NCBI GenBank assembly: GCA_016764915.1
Contig: JAESQY010000090.1
Location: 62,001-126,000, forward strand
Reading direction: 5' to 3'
Length of the DNA stretch: 64,000 bases
From: Aliivibrio sp.
Lineage (GTDB): Bacteria > Pseudomonadota > Gammaproteobacteria > Enterobacterales > Vibrionaceae
Shown here: positions 18,341 through 26,943 of the stretch, piece by piece
Layout of the letters: each line of letters opens with the position of its first letter
Position numbering within the stretch: position 1 is the first letter of the stretch
Made by a program: the position numbers and the translations under genes
Notes under the pieces: model-generated
What the model was told of the DNA's origin: nothing
Seen by the model: the letters and a program-made list of their open reading frames with translations, nothing else
The model's database searches: none

Positions 18341-19570
18341 CTAGAGCATATCGCACGCTTTGTGCAACGCGTTAGCAAATCGGTCTACATCTTGTTGATT
18401 GTTGTACAGCGCAAAGGATACTCGAATAGTGCCATCAATACCTAATGCATCGAGCATGGGGTGGGCACAGTGATTACCCGAACGTACAGCAATACCTTGT
18501 TGATCGAGCAGTGTGGCGATATCTTGATGATGAACACCTTCAATAATAAAGGAGAAGAGACTGGCTTGAGGTTGTAACCCAACGATGACTAATCCTTCAA
18601 TATCTTTAATCTGCTGCAGTGCAGATTGTCGTAATTGATGAATATGCGCATTGAGGTCTTCATGCTGCCACTGAGCTAACCATTGAATAGCAGTGGCTAA
18701 AGCGATGGCTCCGGCTACATTGGGAGTCCCGGCTTCGAATTTTCCCGGCAGTTGAGCAAAAGTTGTTCCTGCAAATGACACTCTATCCACCATTTTACCG
18801 CCACCGTGCCATACTGGCATAGCTTCAAGTAGGCTGAGCTTGCCATAAAGAACACCGATACCAGCAGGTGCAAAGAGTTTATGGCCAGAAAAAACATAAA
18901 AGTCTGCGTTTAATTGTTGAACATCAATAGCGTGATGAACAACCCCTTGAGCACCATCCACTACCACCACAGCACCGACTTGATGACTTAATCTGATCAT
19001 CTCTTCTATTGGATTTAGCGTGCCAGTGACATTGGTTACATGAGAAATTGCCACTATCTTGGTCTTGCTTGAGAGCTGAGTTGAAAATGTATTGAGATCT
19101 AAGTGACAGTCAGGTGTCATTGGGATTTTTACGACGACAGCACCCGTCTGTTCCGCGACAATTTGCCACGGCACTATATTGGCATGATGCTCTAGTTCAC
19201 TGACCAGAATTTCATCACCGGGCTGCAGTGTTGATCTTGCATAGGATTGCGCAATCAGATTTAACGCTTCCGTTGCTCCACGGGTCCAGATTACCTCTGA
19301 AGGTGATTGAGCATGGATAAACTGCTGTACCGTTTGTCTCGCACTCTCAAAGTTAGCCGTTGCTGTTGCGGTTAAATGATGGCTTCCACGATGTACGTTG
19401 GCATTGTGGTTACTGTAATAGTTTTCAATCGCTTTAATAACGACAGTCGGTTTTTGCGTCGTAGCAGCGCTGTCAAAATAGGCTAAAGGCTGCTGATTGA
19501 CTTGCTGATTCAGCGCTGGAAATTGAGCTCGTGCAGAATCGACAGTAAACGGGATCTTTATAATCATCAT
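18341..19570 (-). CDS. csdA: Cysteine desulfurase CsdA
   Basis: A 409-residue class-V PLP aminotransferase-fold enzyme. The PLP lysine is in VFSGHKLFAPAGIGVLYG and the active-site cysteine loop is VRSGNHCAHPMLD. HHANIVPWQ is the conserved PLP-binding segment. It converts cysteine to alanine and passes persulfide to CsdE. I kept the ATG at 19570; two Met codons are adjacent. No Shine-Dalgarno is visible, and a TATAAT sits 6 nt upstream of the start, so the message may be nearly leaderless. Confidence 0.95.
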   Translation of the reverse strand: MMIIKIPFTVDSARAQFPALNQQVNQQPLAYFDSAATTQKPTVVIKAIENYYSNHNANVHRGSHHLTATATANFESARQTVQQFIHAQSPSEVIWTRGATEALNLIAQSYARSTLQPGDEILVSELEHHANIVPWQIVAEQTGAVVVKIPMTPDCHLDLNTFSTQLSSKTKIVAISHVTNVTGTLNPIEEMIRLSHQVGAVVVVDGAQGVVHHAIDVQQLNADFYVFSGHKLFAPAGIGVLYGKLSLLEAMPVWHGGGKMVDRVSFAGTTFAQLPGKFEAGTPNVAGAIALATAIQWLAQWQHEDLNAHIHQLRQSALQQIKDIEGLVIVGLQPQASLFSFIIEGVHHQDIATLLDQQGIAVRSGNHCAHPMLDALGIDGTIRVSFALYNNQQDVDRFANALHKACDML

Positions 19571-19576
19571 AGAGTC

Positions 19577-19582
19577 ATTATA
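19577..19582 (-). promoter_or_regulatory. Candidate -10 element for csdA, giving a near-leaderless mRNA
   Basis: A perfect TATAAT on the minus strand ends 6 nt before the csdA ATG. The -35 region at the right distance is poor, so this is a candidate only. Confidence 0.3.
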
Positions 19583-19721
19583 GTGAGAAATAACTGTGGG
19601 ATCATGCGTATAAATGAAATAAAGGGCAAGTATAAATAGAGTAAACTGCGGTATATTCTTTATTGCAGCATAACACTGCTTATTACGAATGGCTTAAAGT
19701 GGCATATCTGTTTTTTTTTGT

Positions 19722-19752
19722 AAAAAAAAAACACCATGTTTACACACGGTGC
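19722..19752 (-). terminator. Rho-independent terminator of GcvB
   Basis: On the minus strand, CACCGTGT pairs with ACATGGTG (one G-T pair) around a GTAA tetraloop, followed by ten T residues. Confidence 0.92.
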
Positions 19753-19899
19753 AGAAGAAAAATTGACAGAAGTGCCAATAAATAGGAAGTAAATGGTAGT
19801 AAACTACCGCTTGATTGAACAAGCAAATCGAAAATACAACATCGTAACAAGGAGGTTAGTGATCGGAAAGATAATCACTATCGTTCAACTTCTGCTACT
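19722..19899 (-). ncRNA. gcvB: GcvB-like small regulatory RNA
   Basis: There is no protein frame here. Read on the minus strand, the segment shares ordered blocks with E. coli GcvB: TTACGATGTTGT (E. coli has TTACGGTTGTGATGTTGTG, the G/U-rich target-binding region R1), a GGTAG-TTTA-CTACC-like hairpin followed by ACTTCC and ATTTA, then a CTGTC block. A terminal GCACC...GGTG hairpin with a long T-run ends it. It is divergent from gcvA, exactly as in E. coli, where GcvA activates gcvB. GcvB uses Hfq to repress many amino-acid and peptide transporter mRNAs. The length is about 178 nt against 205 in E. coli. The 5' end is inferred from the promoter. Confidence 0.85.
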
Positions 19900-19905
19900 G
19901 AATGT

Positions 19906-19934
19906 ACTATATGTTTTAACTGGCGCTTAGACAA
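19906..19934 (-). promoter_or_regulatory. Promoter of GcvB
   Basis: On the minus strand, TTGTCT (19929-19934) and TATAGT (19906-19911) are separated by 17 nt. This predicts an RNA start near 19899. GcvA sites are expected upstream of it, in the gcvA leader. Confidence 0.6.
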
Positions 19935-19947
19935 AGGACAATTTATA

Positions 19948-20016
19948 ATGATTAACATTATTAAATCTAATACCCAATTCATGCCCTATAACCCTGAGAA
20001 TAGATATGTCTCGTAG
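19948..20016 (+). CDS. Candidate 22-residue upstream peptide overlapping the gcvA start
   Basis: ATG at 19948 opens a frame MINIIKSNTQFMPYNPENRY, then VS and a stop at 20014-20016. AAGGA lies 9 nt before the ATG, a better ribosome binding site than gcvA's own. The stop overlaps the gcvA ATG (20006) in another frame, so translation could couple the two. Against this, a TATAAT (19944-19949) overlaps the ATG. If that is the gcvA -10 element, the peptide start would not be transcribed. Confidence 0.35.
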   Translation: MINIIKSNTQFMPYNPENRYVS

Positions 20017-20905
20017 ACTACCCCCGTTAAACTCATTAAAAGTATTTGAAGCGGCTTCTCGTCATCTAAGTTTTACTCGTGCAGCCGAAGAGTTATTTGT
20101 TACTCAAGCCGCAGTAAGCCATCAAATCAAGGCATTAGAAGAGTTTTTAAGCCTAAAATTATTTCGCCGCAGAAACCGTTCTTTGTTGCTTACTGAAGAG
20201 GGGCAGAGTTACTTTTTAGACATAAAAGATATTTTTTCTACCCTAGCTGAAGCGACAGATAAGGTGTTAGAAAAAAGCACGAAAGGAGCGCTAACCATTA
20301 GTTTACCTCCAAGTTTTGCTATTCAATGGTTAGTACCAAGATTATCTGACTTTAATGCTCTGGAACCGGATATTGATGTGCGCATTAAAGCCGTTGATCT
20401 TGATGAAGGTTCATTAACGGATGATGTGGATGTTGCCATCTACTACGGCCGTGGAAACTGGCCTGGTTTGCGTGTTGAAAAATTATACCAAGAGAGTTTT
20501 ATTCCGGTCTGTTCCCCTAAGTTGCTGTTAGGTACTCGCCCTTTGAACTCCATTCGTGATTTGCGCTACCATACCTTGCTGCATGATACTTCCCGAAAAG
20601 AGTGGAAAAATTACGCAAAACATTATGAAATCGAAGGTATTAATGTCAATCAAGGACCGATTTTTAGTCACTCGACGATGGTATTGCAAGCCGCAGCTCA
20701 TGGGCAAGGGGTCGCTTTAGGGAATAACGTATTAGCCAAGCCTGAAATTGATGCAGGTCGTTTGGTGTGCCCTTTTGATGAAGAGTTGGTGAGTAAAAAT
20801 GCGTTTTATCTGGTCTGTTTTGAAAAACAAGCAGATAGCGGACGAATTGCCACTTTTAGAGAGTGGGTCTTAGCGAAAGCATCAAGTGAACAAGAGAGCC
20901 TATGA
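20006..20905 (+). CDS. gcvA: Glycine cleavage system transcriptional regulator GcvA (LysR family)
   Basis: A 299-residue LysR regulator. The N-terminus MSRRLPPLNSLKVFEAASRHLSFTRAAEELFVTQAAVSHQIKALE is nearly identical to GcvA. The effector domain includes ISLPPSFAIQWLVPRL and VDVAIYYGRGNWPGL. In E. coli GcvA activates the gcvTHP operon with glycine, represses with GcvR, and activates the gcvB RNA. Here the GcvB-like RNA is divergent from it, as expected. GAG lies 7 nt before the ATG. It overlaps the downstream hydrolase by 4 nt, which suggests one operon through rlmM. Confidence 0.95.
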   Translation: MSRRLPPLNSLKVFEAASRHLSFTRAAEELFVTQAAVSHQIKALEEFLSLKLFRRRNRSLLLTEEGQSYFLDIKDIFSTLAEATDKVLEKSTKGALTISLPPSFAIQWLVPRLSDFNALEPDIDVRIKAVDLDEGSLTDDVDVAIYYGRGNWPGLRVEKLYQESFIPVCSPKLLLGTRPLNSIRDLRYHTLLHDTSRKEWKNYAKHYEIEGINVNQGPIFSHSTMVLQAAAHGQGVALGNNVLAKPEIDAGRLVCPFDEELVSKNAFYLVCFEKQADSGRIATFREWVLAKASSEQESL

Positions 20906-21537
20906 GTTCTCCCTATTTAATAGATGGTCCATCAGATGCAAGAGTCTCTTTTCTGTTTGCACATGGAGCTGGCGCTGGAATGGATCACGACTTTATGACG
21001 GCTGTCGCGCAAGGTTTAGCACTAAATGGTATTGAAGTTATTCGTTTTAACTTTCCATATATGGTGCAAAGGGCGATTGACGGTAAGCGGCGTCCCCCTG
21101 ATCGTCAACCTAAACTGTTGGCTGATTTTCATCAGCATATCGAGCATTTTTCAAACCGAAAATTAGTGGTAGGTGGTAAGTCGATGGGTGGAAGAATGGC
21201 GAGTTTGATCTGCGATGATGTGAATGTACTGGGATTAGCGTGTTTAGGTTTTCCGTTTCATCCTCCAAAAAAACCTGAAAAATTTCGTGGTGAACATCTT
21301 GCCACCATTAAAACGCCAACACTTATTTTGCAGGGTGATAGAGATACTTTTGGCAACAAAGAGGCGGTGAGTCGTTTTGATTTGTCATCTGCTGTTTCGG
21401 TGGAGTATCTTGCCGATGGCGATCACAGCTTTCACCCTAGGAAGTCATCTGGATACACTGATCAACAACACCTAATCAGTATCATAGATTCATTGTCTAC
21501 TTTTATCTTGCAGCAGGTGGGTGATAACCGTGAATAG
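20902..21537 (+). CDS. Alpha/beta hydrolase of the KANL3/Tex30 type
   Basis: A 211-residue alpha/beta hydrolase fold. It begins with FLFAHGAGAGMDHDFM, has the nucleophile elbow GGKSMGGRMA (about residues 92-101), then ILQGDRDTFGN with the acid residue and DGDHSFHPRK with the histidine. This combination fits the KANL3/Tex30 hydrolase-like family found in many proteobacteria. The substrate is unknown. ATGA overlap with gcvA and overlap with the next gene suggest a tightly coupled operon gcvA-hydrolase-ygdD-rlmM. Confidence 0.82.
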   Translation: MSSPYLIDGPSDARVSFLFAHGAGAGMDHDFMTAVAQGLALNGIEVIRFNFPYMVQRAIDGKRRPPDRQPKLLADFHQHIEHFSNRKLVVGGKSMGGRMASLICDDVNVLGLACLGFPFHPPKKPEKFRGEHLATIKTPTLILQGDRDTFGNKEAVSRFDLSSAVSVEYLADGDHSFHPRKSSGYTDQQHLISIIDSLSTFILQQVGDNRE

Positions 21538-21916
21538 TCGAACGGCACTACTGATTGCAGCATTGAGCGGAGGGTTTACGGTTGCCATTGGGGCATTTGC
21601 AGCTCATGGATTAAAAGGAAACATTACGCCTTATTTATTGCAAGTATTTGAAAAGGGTGTTCAATATCAAGCTTGGCATACTTTAGCTCTGTTTATGTGT
21701 GCAATCTTAATGCGCATTCAGCCGTCAAAAGCGGTATCATACGCGGCAATTCTATTTACCCTTGGTATTTTTTGTTTTAGCGGCAGCTTATATATGCTGG
21801 CTTTAACTGGTATTAAGTGGTTTGGACCAATCACTCCGTTGGGAGGATTGTGTTTTATTTTTGGTTGGATAGCTTTGGCTGTCTCTGCATTACGATCGAC
21901 TGAGGTAACACCGTGA
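21530..21916 (+). CDS. ygdD: DUF423 inner-membrane protein YgdD
   Basis: A 128-residue membrane protein with about four helices. [21 protein letters not shown] and [24 protein letters not shown] match the DUF423/YgdD family, whose function is unknown. I chose the GTG at 21530 ([15 protein letters not shown]), since an AGGTGG sits at a workable distance; a GTG at 21521 is also in frame. It sits directly before rlmM, as ygdD does before ygdE/rlmM in E. coli. Confidence 0.85.
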   Translation: MNSRTALLIAALSGGFTVAIGAFAAHGLKGNITPYLLQVFEKGVQYQAWHTLALFMCAILMRIQPSKAVSYAAILFTLGIFCFSGSLYMLALTGIKWFGPITPLGGLCFIFGWIALAVSALRSTEVTP

Positions 21917-23004
21917 ATCAAGTTTTGTTTTACTGCCGTCAGGGCTTTGAAAAAGAGTGTGCTGGCGAAGTTCAGGATAAAGCAAATAAGCGAGAGCTGT
22001 TTGGTTTCCCAAGAACAAAGCGTAACACTGGCTATGTCGTCTTTGAATTTTATCAAGAAAATGATGCAAAACGTTTTGTTCATGAGATCGATTTCTCTGA
22101 GCTGATTTTTGCACGTCAGATGATACACGTTGGTGCGTTCTTGACTGACCTGCCTCAAGAAGATCGTATTTCCCCTATTCTTACTGCGATTGGTCAGTTA
22201 GAAGGTTTTCCTCGCTGTGCGGATATTCGCATAGAGACGCCAGATACCAATGAAGCAAAAGAGTTGTTGAAGTTCTGTCGTAAGTTTACCGTACCTCTGC
22301 GCCGAGCACTGCGTGGTAAAAGTTATCTTTACGAGATCGACAATACGTTAAAGCCAGCAATGCACATCTGCTTTATCGCCCCTGGAGTTTGTTATGTTGG
22401 CTACTCTATTCCACATAATCATTCTCCTTTCTTTATGGGGATTCCGAGACTTAAGTTTCCATCTGATGCACCATCGCGTTCAACCTTGAAATTAGAAGAG
22501 GCTTTTCATGTCTTTATCCCTCGAGACGAATGGGATGAACGATTAGCATCTGGTATGTGGAGTGTCGATTTAGGCGCATGTCCTGGTGGCTGGACTTATC
22601 AGTTGGTTAAACGATCGATGTTTGTGCACGCAATTGATAATGGCCAGATGGCTGAAAGTTTGATGAATACTGGTCAAGTTAAGCACCATGAAGTGGATGG
22701 GTTTAAGTTTGAGCCACCTCGTAAAAACGTAACGTGGATTGTTTGTGACATGATTGAGAAACCAGCACGTGTGGCTCACCTTATGGGAGAGTGGATCATT
22801 AAAGGTTGGGCTAAAGAAGCTATTTTTAACCTTAAGTTGCCAATGAAAGGTCGCTACGATGAGGTGTTACAAGATATTGAAAATCTAAAAACGCAACTCA
22901 CTCAACGTGATGTGAAGTTCACCATTCAAGCTAAGCACCTTTATCATGACCGTGAAGAGATTACGGTGCATCTGCGCTGTTTGAGTAACATTTCAGCGCA
23001 TTAA
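21913..23004 (+). CDS. rlmM: 23S rRNA 2'-O-ribose C2498 methyltransferase
   Basis: A 363-residue protein (E. coli 366). An N-terminal THUMP-like region starts [21 protein letters not shown]. The Rossmann methyltransferase follows, with the SAM motif [17 protein letters not shown] (about residues 217-233) and the catalytic lysines in later blocks such as [14 protein letters not shown]. It methylates C2498 of 23S rRNA before 50S assembly. The GTG start overlaps the ygdD stop (GTGA). A clear terminator follows. Confidence 0.95.
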   Translation: MNQVLFYCRQGFEKECAGEVQDKANKRELFGFPRTKRNTGYVVFEFYQENDAKRFVHEIDFSELIFARQMIHVGAFLTDLPQEDRISPILTAIGQLEGFPRCADIRIETPDTNEAKELLKFCRKFTVPLRRALRGKSYLYEIDNTLKPAMHICFIAPGVCYVGYSIPHNHSPFFMGIPRLKFPSDAPSRSTLKLEEAFHVFIPRDEWDERLASGMWSVDLGACPGGWTYQLVKRSMFVHAIDNGQMAESLMNTGQVKHHEVDGFKFEPPRKNVTWIVCDMIEKPARVAHLMGEWIIKGWAKEAIFNLKLPMKGRYDEVLQDIENLKTQLTQRDVKFTIQAKHLYHDREEITVHLRCLSNISAH

Positions 23005-23024
23005 TCGAATATAGAGTAAATAGT

Positions 23025-23055
23025 AAGAGCTTGATAGATTATCAGGCTCTTTTTT
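23025..23055 (+). terminator. Rho-independent terminator after rlmM
   Basis: AAGAGC-T-TGATA pairs with TATCA-G-GCTCTT around a GAT loop (about 12 bp with one G-T), then T residues. It may also end the convergent xni transcript. Confidence 0.9.
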
Positions 23056-23070
23056 ATGGGATGAGCAATT

Positions 23071-23844
23071 TTATTCGTGAGTGTCGTATCGAATATCTTG
23101 CAGATTGAACCCTAAAGGAATGTCGGTTTTTAGTGCGGCTATTTTTTTACTGGTACGTGCGATTTCAATGTGTTCATCCAGCTTTTTCCGATATTTTTCT
23201 GCTAAATTTTCGCTATTAAAAGCACGCTCAATATCTTGATACTCACCAAGTATCTCTTTAGCCGCTTTTGGCCCAACTCCGGGAATACCGGTTATTTTAC
23301 TTGAACTTATGCCTGCTAATCCCCAGTAGTCAGATAACTGCTCAGGGTTTAAACCAAACTCCTGTTGTACAAAGTCTAGATCTAACCATCGCTGTTGAAA
23401 ATAGTCTCTGATCCGCAGTGTGGGTTTTAATAGTTGGCAGTAACCTTTATCAGTAGAGATTATTGTGACCTGTTCATCACGGTTAGCAACTTTCATCGCT
23501 ATAGTCGCAATTAGATCGTCTGCTTCATCACCATCAGAGAGCAGAGAGTCAACCCCAATCTCCCACAAAGCGTCTTGAATCTTACCCATTCCAGCTGCCA
23601 GGGCCTCTGGCATAGGTTTTCGGCCCTCTTTGTAGCTTGGTAGGAGATTAGCTCGCCAGCCTCGCTGTTGTTGATGGTGGTCAAACACGGCAATGATGTG
23701 AGTTGGTTGACTCTGTTTAATTATTTTCGCCACTGCTTGTGAGCAAACTCGAACCGTCTGTTCAATGTCTGATTCATCTTTTTGCACTGCGTGAATGCGC
23801 CGAATAAGATTTAGTGCGTCAATAACAACAAGGTGAAGTGCCAT
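23071..23844 (-). CDS. xni: Flap endonuclease Xni (ExoIX)
   Basis: A 257-residue 5'-nuclease-fold protein that starts [21 protein letters not shown], matching E. coli Xni (251 residues, [21 protein letters not shown]). This sets the start at 23844 rather than an in-frame codon 45 nt earlier; AGGA lies about 6 nt upstream. Motifs include [14 protein letters not shown] and [10 protein letters not shown], then the helix-hairpin-helix [17 protein letters not shown]. Like its E. coli homologue it lacks part of the metal ligands of polymerase-associated nucleases. It is a flap endonuclease of uncertain role in repair. Confidence 0.93.
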   Translation of the reverse strand: [257 protein letters not shown]

Positions 23845-23854
23845 ATTGTTCCTA

Positions 23855-23884
23855 TAAAAAAGAGCCTCAGGTGAAGAGACTCTT
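23855..23884 (-). terminator. Rho-independent terminator between ppnN and xni
   Basis: On the minus strand AAGAGTCTC pairs with GAGGCTCTT (one G-T) around a 7-nt loop, followed by six T. It ends the ppnN transcript 11 nt before the xni ATG, so xni likely depends on read-through. Confidence 0.85.
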
Positions 23885-23905
23885 ATCATACAGTGAGTTG
23901 TGGTA

Positions 23906-25264
23906 TTACTCAGTGATTATTTCATAACAGGGGACATATTTTGCCCCCGGAAGTTTCATCCGTTGCTGTTTTACAAAATCCTTGAGTAATATATCCATTT
24001 TTTTCATCAATTGAGCATCACCATTGATTCTAAATGGGCCGTGTTGGTTTATCTCAGTGATACCTTCAGATTTTACATTACCGGCAACAATTCCAGAGAA
24101 CGCTTGACGTAGATTGGCTGCTAAGCTCTCAGGGGGCTGATCCATGTGCAAATCTAAATTGGTCATTGATTGATGGGTTGGTTCAAAGGGTAGCTGGAAC
24201 TTTTCATCAATTTTTAGTGACCAGTTAAATCCGTAGGCATCGCCATGCAACTGGCGGTGCTTTTTTACATCAGGCATTGCTTTTTTAATGATCTGAGCTG
24301 CTTTTTCCGGGTCATCGATAACAATGGTGTAGTGTTTTTGTGCGTCAGGACCGAGAGTATCAGCGATAAATGTATCGATGGATTTGAAGTAATCTTCGCT
24401 CTCTTTTGGTCCAGTTAAAATAATGGGCATGGGTTGTGAAATATTATCCGGGTGCATCATGATGCCTAAGATATAGAGTAATTCTTCAGCCGTGCCTGCG
24501 CCTCCTGGGAAGATGACGATAGCGTGTGCCATACGAACAAATGCCTCTAATCGTTTTTCAATATCAGGCATGATAATAAGTTCGTTAACAATTGGATTTG
24601 GCGGCTCAGCGGCGATGATCGATGGTTCTGTTAAACCAATAAAACGACTGTCGTGGTATCGCTGTTTAGCATGGCCGATAGCGGCCCCTTTCATTGGGCC
24701 TTCCATTGCTCCTGGGCCACAACCAGTACAGATGTCGAGTTCTCTTAATCCAAGTTCACTGCCGACTTCGCGAGTGTATTGATATTCTATCGGATTAATG
24801 GAATGACCTCCCCAGCAGACAACTAGGTTAGGCTCAAGTCCGGTATGGAAAGTACGAGCATTACGAAGAATACTAAAGACCAAGTTGGTGATATGGCTGG
24901 TATCAGTGAGGTTGAGTTTATGCTGTTCTGAGATCTGCATATTGACGTAGACGATATCTCGCAATACTGAGAAAAGCAGCTCTTGAATCCCTTTAATGAT
25001 TTTCTCATCAACAAAAGCGTGGAGTGGTGGGTTAATCAGTTCGAGTTTTATCCCACGTTCACGACGAGCGACACTGATGTCAAACGATTGATATTTTTCT
25101 AACAACTCTTGAGAGTTATCAGTATGACTGCCAGCATTAAGAACAGCCAGAGAGCAGTTACGGTATAGACGATACAGTTCGCTTGATGCGGTCTGCTTTA
25201 ATTGATCTACTTCTAATTGAGAGAGCAGATTCATACTACCAGTAGGGCTAATGTGTGTAATCAA
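23906..25264 (-). CDS. ppnN: Pyrimidine/purine nucleotide 5'-monophosphate nucleosidase
   Basis: A 452-residue LOG-family enzyme (E. coli PpnN/YgdH 454). It starts [23 protein letters not shown] with a TTG codon and GGAGG just upstream. The TTG matches the conserved MITHISP N-terminus. The nucleotide site is [17 protein letters not shown], and the LOG motif is [15 protein letters not shown]. It hydrolyses nucleoside monophosphates to base and ribose 5-phosphate and is stimulated by (p)ppGpp in E. coli. This makes it a stringent-response enzyme of purine balance. Confidence 0.95.
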   Translation of the reverse strand: MITHISPTGSMNLLSQLEVDQLKQTASSELYRLYRNCSLAVLNAGSHTDNSQELLEKYQSFDISVARRERGIKLELINPPLHAFVDEKIIKGIQELLFSVLRDIVYVNMQISEQHKLNLTDTSHITNLVFSILRNARTFHTGLEPNLVVCWGGHSINPIEYQYTREVGSELGLRELDICTGCGPGAMEGPMKGAAIGHAKQRYHDSRFIGLTEPSIIAAEPPNPIVNELIIMPDIEKRLEAFVRMAHAIVIFPGGAGTAEELLYILGIMMHPDNISQPMPIILTGPKESEDYFKSIDTFIADTLGPDAQKHYTIVIDDPEKAAQIIKKAMPDVKKHRQLHGDAYGFNWSLKIDEKFQLPFEPTHQSMTNLDLHMDQPPESLAANLRQAFSGIVAGNVKSEGITEINQHGPFRINGDAQLMKKMDILLKDFVKQQRMKLPGAKYVPCYEIITE

Positions 25265-25404
25265 GTTGCCTCCTTATGCTTTGATGCATGCATATAGTAA
25301 ATACGAGAAGCGATATACATGAATTACTTGATAAATTTAACTCTACACAGCAAATTCTATTTTAGCTAGGCAATACTTTAAATAAGTTCTTAAATTTTCG
25401 GCAT

Positions 25405-26676
25405 TTATAACCAAACGAGTTGATTACGACCCACTGATTTCGCTTGCAACAATGCTTTATCAGAACGCTCAATAACCTCTTCAGGCACATCATTTCCAAT
25501 GAAAGTAGTCGCACCAACTGTCACTGTAATACTGATTTGATTGTTTTTAAATTTAAATGGTAATTCGCTGACGGCTTTCTTGATGTTATTCAGAATGAGG
25601 TTACGTGGTTTTTGCTCACAGTTAGGCAGTAAGATAATAAACTCTTCACCACGAAAGCGAGCAATGAAGTCGCTATTTCTTAACTGCTCCTGCATGGTTT
25701 TTGCAATTATTTTAAGCGCTTTGTCACCCGCTAGATGACCAAATTTATCGTTGATCTGTTTGAAGTTATCAATGTCGATCATGGCGCAACATAGTGGCTG
25801 TTGAGAACGTAACCAATCTTTATAATCAATATCGATACGCTCAGCAAGCGCTGCTCGATTGTTGACTTTGGTGAGGTGGTCAAGGTGCATGCGCTTTTCT
25901 TGTTCGCCAAGTCTTCTGCGATACTCTTTTGTCTCTTCGTAAAATGCCGACAACTGGTTTTCGTTCTGTTTGATCTTTTCCAATAGCGTATTTTCACGCT
26001 CTTCCATTACTTTTTGGTGCTCTTCAAGCACTTGAAGTTGTGAGAAAATATCTGAAAATTCTTCTCTACATGGGTCAAGGTGTTTATTGTTGTTCAGTGT
26101 TTCAGTGGCTTGGTTAACCAAAGAGGAGAACTCTTTGCGTATCTCTATTCGCTTATCTAGGTACGATTGACTCTGGCTTACGGTGAGATTACTGTTTTTT
26201 AAGATGGAGGCAATACCAGTGTTGAGCTTAGTTAGGAATTTTTGTGACGATTGACGCTCTTGATGGGTACCGGTGATCACTAACTTTAATGTTTCTAAAG
26301 AGAGTTCAATTAAGGCTTGGGCATCGACTCCAAGTAGCAGCTCTTTTTGTATGGCTAATAGCCGGGACCCTGCTTCACAAGCAAAATCAAGTTCGGCAAT
26401 TAATAATAGAAGTTGTTCGGACAGTTGTTTTTGCTGATTTTGATTAAGTTCTTGATTGGGAGCAATACTCTGTTCATGTCCAATTGAGATAAATCGAATG
26501 GAGCGATCATAGAGTTTTAGCAGGTGTAAAACACGATCAACAGAACTTCGATTATTCGAATGTTTTAGTAAGTCACGTAAATCTCTTTTCAGTTGTGGAG
26601 GTAGCCCCCGAAACCGCTGAAGAGTTTCACCGCTTTGATTAATCTGCTCATCAATCTGTGGTAATTCCGAAGTCAC
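25405..26676 (-). CDS. Diguanylate cyclase with RGEEF signature
   Basis: A 423-residue soluble protein. About 260 residues of helical, partly coiled-coil N-terminus (LEEHQKVMEERENTLLEKIK) lead into a GGDEF domain from LDHLTKVNNRAALAE. The active-site motif reads RGEEF (342-346), with an RNSD I-site (333-336) five residues before it. The first Gly of GGEEF is Arg; an Arg here is known in active cyclases such as Pseudomonas SiaD, so activity is plausible. I chose the GTG at 26676 (VTSELPQIDEQ, AAGG 11 nt upstream), not a TTG at 26709. No membrane segment or recognised sensor domain is visible. Confidence 0.85.
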   Translation of the reverse strand: MTSELPQIDEQINQSGETLQRFRGLPPQLKRDLRDLLKHSNNRSSVDRVLHLLKLYDRSIRFISIGHEQSIAPNQELNQNQQKQLSEQLLLLIAELDFACEAGSRLLAIQKELLLGVDAQALIELSLETLKLVITGTHQERQSSQKFLTKLNTGIASILKNSNLTVSQSQSYLDKRIEIRKEFSSLVNQATETLNNNKHLDPCREEFSDIFSQLQVLEEHQKVMEERENTLLEKIKQNENQLSAFYEETKEYRRRLGEQEKRMHLDHLTKVNNRAALAERIDIDYKDWLRSQQPLCCAMIDIDNFKQINDKFGHLAGDKALKIIAKTMQEQLRNSDFIARFRGEEFIILLPNCEQKPRNLILNNIKKAVSELPFKFKNNQISITVTVGATTFIGNDVPEEVIERSDKALLQAKSVGRNQLVWL

Positions 26677-26943
26677 AATAATAAAAACCTTAAAAACAAA
26701 TACTGCCAAATAGCCGTGACGAATTGGCTCTAAATATGACTCAATAAAATGCGATAGTACTTAAAAAATATAGCGGATATTCTCTCCACACAAGGTTTGA
26801 TTAGAATATCAATAAGGAAATGAAATTAGTATCCCTGATCGGTATAAAAAGTGACTAATAATGATATAAAGTAAATAACTGCATTAAATTCATTCTGTTA
26901 AGTTACTGTCTTTCATCATTTATGTGATTTTACGCACGTTATA

